From Rhodoluna sp. (lineage in GTDB: Bacteria > Actinomycetota > Actinomycetes > Actinomycetales > Microbacteriaceae), in contig NZ_JAHEIM010000010.1 of NCBI RefSeq assembly GCF_024639375.1, positions 1-58,330 of the forward strand: a stretch of DNA of 58,330 nucleotides, read 5' to 3'. The position numbers were made by a program, and so were the translations under genes. The notes under the pieces are model-generated. The model did no database searches. It saw only the letters and a program-made list of their open reading frames with translations, and had not been told where the DNA came from. Of this stretch, positions 55,777 to 58,330 are shown in pieces (position 1 is the stretch's first letter; each line of letters starts with the position of its first letter).

Positions 55777-56532
55777 AGGCTTGCCGCGAAGAATTGCTTG
55801 CTTCACTTCAGCGATTGCCTTGGTGACTTCAATTCCACGAGGGCAAGCGTCGGTGCAGTTGAAGGTGGTGCGGCAACGCCACACGCCTTCTTTGTCGTTC
55901 AAGATGTCAAGACGAACTTCTGCAGCTTCGTCGCGTGAATCAAAGATGAAGCGGTGTGCGTTCACAATTGCGGCCGGTCCAAAGTACTGACCGTCGGTCC
56001 AGAACACTGGGCAAGAAGTTGTGCAAGCGGCACACAAGATGCACTTGGTGGTGTCTTCAAACTTTGAGTGTTGAACCGCGCTCTGTAGTCGCTCTTTTTC
56101 AGGGTTATCGCTTGCAATCAAGAAAGGCTTGATGTCGCGGTAGGCCTGGTAGAACGGGTTCATGTCAACCACTAGGTCTTTTTCAACTTCAAGACCCTTG
56201 ATTGGCTCAACATAAATTGGCTGGGTGATGTCTAGGTCTTTGATCAAAGTCTTGCAAGCCAAACGGTTGCGACCGTTGATGCGCATTGCATCCGAACCAC
56301 AAACACCGTGAGCACATGAACGACGGAAGGTCAGTGAACCGTCGGTTTCCCATTTGATCTTGTGAAGCGCGTCAAGCACGCGGTCGGTGCCGTGAACCTG
56401 AACATCGAAGTCTTGCCAGCGAGCTTCTTGGCCATCTTCTGGGTTGTAGCGACGAACAAATAGGGTTACCTGAAATGAAGGAACCGCACCAAGAGCTTCG
56501 AACTCGGTTTGAGTAGCAACTGCAGTAGACAT
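55774..56532 (-). CDS. sdhB: Succinate dehydrogenase iron-sulfur subunit
   Basis: SdhB passes electrons from the flavoprotein to quinone. The 252-aa product has the [2Fe-2S] ligands in SCAHGVCGSDAM (Cys73, Cys78, with Asp81 at the third position as in E. coli) and Cys93, the [4Fe-4S] motif CILCAACTTSCPVFW, and the [3Fe-4S] motif CRTTFNCTDACPRGIEV. The start shares one base with the sdhA stop. The genes for the membrane anchor subunits should lie beyond the window end. Confidence 0.97.
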   Translation of the reverse strand: MSTAVATQTEFEALGAVPSFQVTLFVRRYNPEDGQEARWQDFDVQVHGTDRVLDALHKIKWETDGSLTFRRSCAHGVCGSDAMRINGRNRLACKTLIKDLDITQPIYVEPIKGLEVEKDLVVDMNPFYQAYRDIKPFLIASDNPEKERLQSAVQHSKFEDTTKCILCAACTTSCPVFWTDGQYFGPAAIVNAHRFIFDSRDEAAEVRLDILNDKEGVWRCRTTFNCTDACPRGIEVTKAIAEVKQAILRGKP

Positions 56533-58310
56533 TAGTACTTACGCTCCATTGGTTGGTAGTTAGTCACTGTGACTGGCTTCCAGTCGATCTTGATGTTGTC
56601 TCCTGGCTTCTTAACCGCTTTGTCGGTTAGGTAGGCCATTGAGTGAACCATGAACTTCTCATCGTTGCGAGTGTCGAAGTCTTCTCTAAAGTGACCACCG
56701 CGGCTTTCGCGACGTTCACGTGATGTGAAGGCTAGAACTTCAGCAAGGTCAAGCAAGAAACCAAGTTCGATTGCCTCAAGCAAGTCAGTGTTGAAGCGCT
56801 GACCCTTGTCTTGCACCGAAATGTTTTCGTAGCGACCGCGAAGTTCGGCAATCTTTTCAAGCGCCTCGTTCAACGACTCTTCAGTGCGGTAAACCTGCGC
56901 GTTCTTATCCATAGTGTCTTGAAGTTCTTTGCGAAGCACGGCAACCTTTTCGGTGCCCTTCGAGTTGCGAACCTTCTCGATCATTGAGATAACTTCTTCG
57001 GCAGCGTTCTTAGGAACCGGAACAAACTTTGCAGTCTTGGCATATTCAACCGCTGCGATTCCGGCACGCTTGCCAAACACGTTGATGTCAAGCAGCGAGT
57101 TGGTGCCCAAACGGTTTGCACCGTGCACTGAAACACAAGCACATTCACCAGCAGCATAAAGGCCTGGAACAACTGTCTTGTTGTCGCGCAAAACTTCTGC
57201 CTGAACGTTGGTTGGAATTCCGCCCATTGCATAGTGCGCGGTGGGGAACACTGGCACTGGCTCGGTATATGGCTCAACGCCAAGGTAGGTGCGAGCAAAC
57301 TCGGTGATGTCTGGAAGCTTCTCGTCAATTACCTCAGGCGGCAAGTGAGTCAGGTCAAGCAGCACGTAGTCCTTGTGTGGGCCAGCGCCGCGACCTTCGC
57401 GCACTTCGTTAGCCATTGCACGCGCAACCATGTCGCGAGGCGCCAAGTCTTTAATGGTTGGTGCGTAGCGCTCCATGAAACGCTCACCAGATGCGTTGCG
57501 CAAAATGCCGCCTTCACCGCGAGCGGCTTCTGAAAGCAAGATGCCCAAACCAGCAAGGCCGGTTGGATGGAACTGGTAGAACTCCATGTCTTCTAGCGGA
57601 AGACCCTTGCGCCAGATGATGCCAACGCCGTCACCGGTAAGAGTGTGTGCGTTTGAAGTGGTCTTGAAAATCTTTCCGAAACCACCGGTTGCAAAAATAA
57701 TTGACTTGCCCTGGAACACGTGTAGTTCACCGGTTGCAAGTTCATAAGCAACCACTGCGGATGGGCGCTCGACGCCATCCACTGTGCTCATGACAAGGTC
57801 AAGCACATAGAACTCGTTGTAGAACTCGATGCCGAGCTTTACGCAGTTCTGGTACAGAGTCTGAAGAATCATGTGACCTGTGCGGTCGGCTGCATAGCAA
57901 GAACGGCGAACCGGAGCCTTGCCATGATCGCGGGTGTGGCCACCAAAACGACGCTGGTCGATCTTGCCGTCTGGCGTGCGGTTGAAGGGAAGACCCATGT
58001 TCTCTAGGTCAATAACTGCCTGCACAGATTCCTTGGCAAGAATCTCAGCAGCATCTTGGTCAACTAGGTAGTCGCCACCCTTGACGGTGTCGAAAGTGTG
58101 CCATTCCCAAGAGTCTTCTTCAACGTTTGCTAGCGCAGCAGCCATTCCGCCTTGAGCGGCTCCGGTGTGTGAGCGAGTTGGAAAGAGCTTAGAGATAACT
58201 GCGGTTTTGGCATGTGGCCCAGCTTCGATTGCTGCGCGCATTCCTGCACCACCCGCACCCACGATTACAACGTCGTATTCGTAGTGATGAACCTTTGGCT
58301 TTGTGCTCAA
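56532..58310 (-). CDS. sdhA: Succinate dehydrogenase flavoprotein subunit
   Basis: SdhA oxidises succinate to fumarate in the TCA cycle and respiratory chain. The 592-aa product has the FAD-binding [18 protein letters not shown] (near residue 14-31), the covalent FAD His48 in [16 protein letters not shown], active-site regions [22 protein letters not shown] and [10 protein letters not shown], and [12 protein letters not shown]-type [17 protein letters not shown] with the catalytic Arg region. It is complete; the ATG at 58310 lies 20 bases inside the window edge. Confidence 0.97.
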   Translation of the reverse strand: MSTKPKVHHYEYDVVIVGAGGAGMRAAIEAGPHAKTAVISKLFPTRSHTGAAQGGMAAALANVEEDSWEWHTFDTVKGGDYLVDQDAAEILAKESVQAVIDLENMGLPFNRTPDGKIDQRRFGGHTRDHGKAPVRRSCYAADRTGHMILQTLYQNCVKLGIEFYNEFYVLDLVMSTVDGVERPSAVVAYELATGELHVFQGKSIIFATGGFGKIFKTTSNAHTLTGDGVGIIWRKGLPLEDMEFYQFHPTGLAGLGILLSEAARGEGGILRNASGERFMERYAPTIKDLAPRDMVARAMANEVREGRGAGPHKDYVLLDLTHLPPEVIDEKLPDITEFARTYLGVEPYTEPVPVFPTAHYAMGGIPTNVQAEVLRDNKTVVPGLYAAGECACVSVHGANRLGTNSLLDINVFGKRAGIAAVEYAKTAKFVPVPKNAAEEVISMIEKVRNSKGTEKVAVLRKELQDTMDKNAQVYRTEESLNEALEKIAELRGRYENISVQDKGQRFNTDLLEAIELGFLLDLAEVLAFTSRERRESRGGHFREDFDTRNDEKFMVHSMAYLTDKAVKKPGDNIKIDWKPVTVTNYQPMERKY

Positions 58311-58330
58311 TTTATTTATTTTCCTTTTGG

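Overview
The window reads as chromosome from a small-genome, moderate-GC actinobacterium of the Microbacteriaceae, most like the planktonic freshwater/marine 'Luna' lineage (Rhodoluna/Aquiluna type). Reasons: actinobacterial gene orders (secY-adk-map-infA-rpmJ-rpsM-rpsK-rpoA-rplQ-truA-rplM-rpsI-glmM; glmS-acpS-alr-tsaE-tsaB-rimI/tsaD-groES-guaB-guaB3-guaA; sucCD-DUF6350-purN-purH), a short-LID adenylate kinase, very tight packing with 1-4 nt overlaps, and an actinorhodopsin proton pump. The organism assignment is inference; no rRNA or tRNA gene is present to confirm it.

Layout. 1-11602 (+): the tail of the ribosomal-protein spc operon, the alpha operon (without rpsD), truA, the L13/S9 pair and glmM. 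11606-14569 (-): a tocopherol-cyclase-like protein, actinorhodopsin and pantothenate kinase. 14599-20975 (+): amino-sugar, ACP and D-alanine enzymes, then the t6A tRNA-modification genes, with RimI fused to TsaD. 20979-22181 (-): a THUMP-like methyltransferase. 22280-36846 (+): HrcA-type (CIRCE) controlled groES, GMP synthesis genes (guaB, guaB3, guaA) with SURF1 and DUF3817 membrane proteins between them, a glycerophosphodiesterase, PcrA helicase, succinyl-CoA synthetase, a DUF6350 membrane protein, purN and purH. 36862-40763: a secreted alpha-amylase (-) divergent from a large membrane-anchored surface protein (+). 40769-44107: purU and a 41-aa membrane protein (-), divergent from glyA-folD (+), a one-carbon cluster. 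44124-49979: an ABC exporter and an N6-adenine methyltransferase (-), then a peroxiredoxin and a three-gene ABC transporter (+). 49984-58310 (-): the riboflavin operon behind an FMN riboswitch, trpS, an exonuclease III family nuclease, sdhB and sdhA.

Most of the window is core metabolism and translation: purine and one-carbon synthesis (guaB, guaA, purN, purH, purU, glyA, folD), cell-wall precursors (glmM, glmS, alr), riboflavin, and part of the TCA cycle (sucCD, sdhAB). Accessory traits are light-driven proton pumping, starch/glycogen breakdown outside the cell, a surface protein and an apparently solitary DNA methyltransferase.

The most notable non-coding signals are: four consecutive stem-loops filling the rpsK-rpoA gap where rpsD sits in many relatives; hairpin leaders before rpsM and rplM; and a recurring TANNNT box exactly 6-7 nt before the start codon of about a dozen genes, which points to widespread leaderless transcription. 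No gene-free stretch exceeds about 220 bases. I saw no insertion sequence, phage, CRISPR array, tRNA or rRNA.
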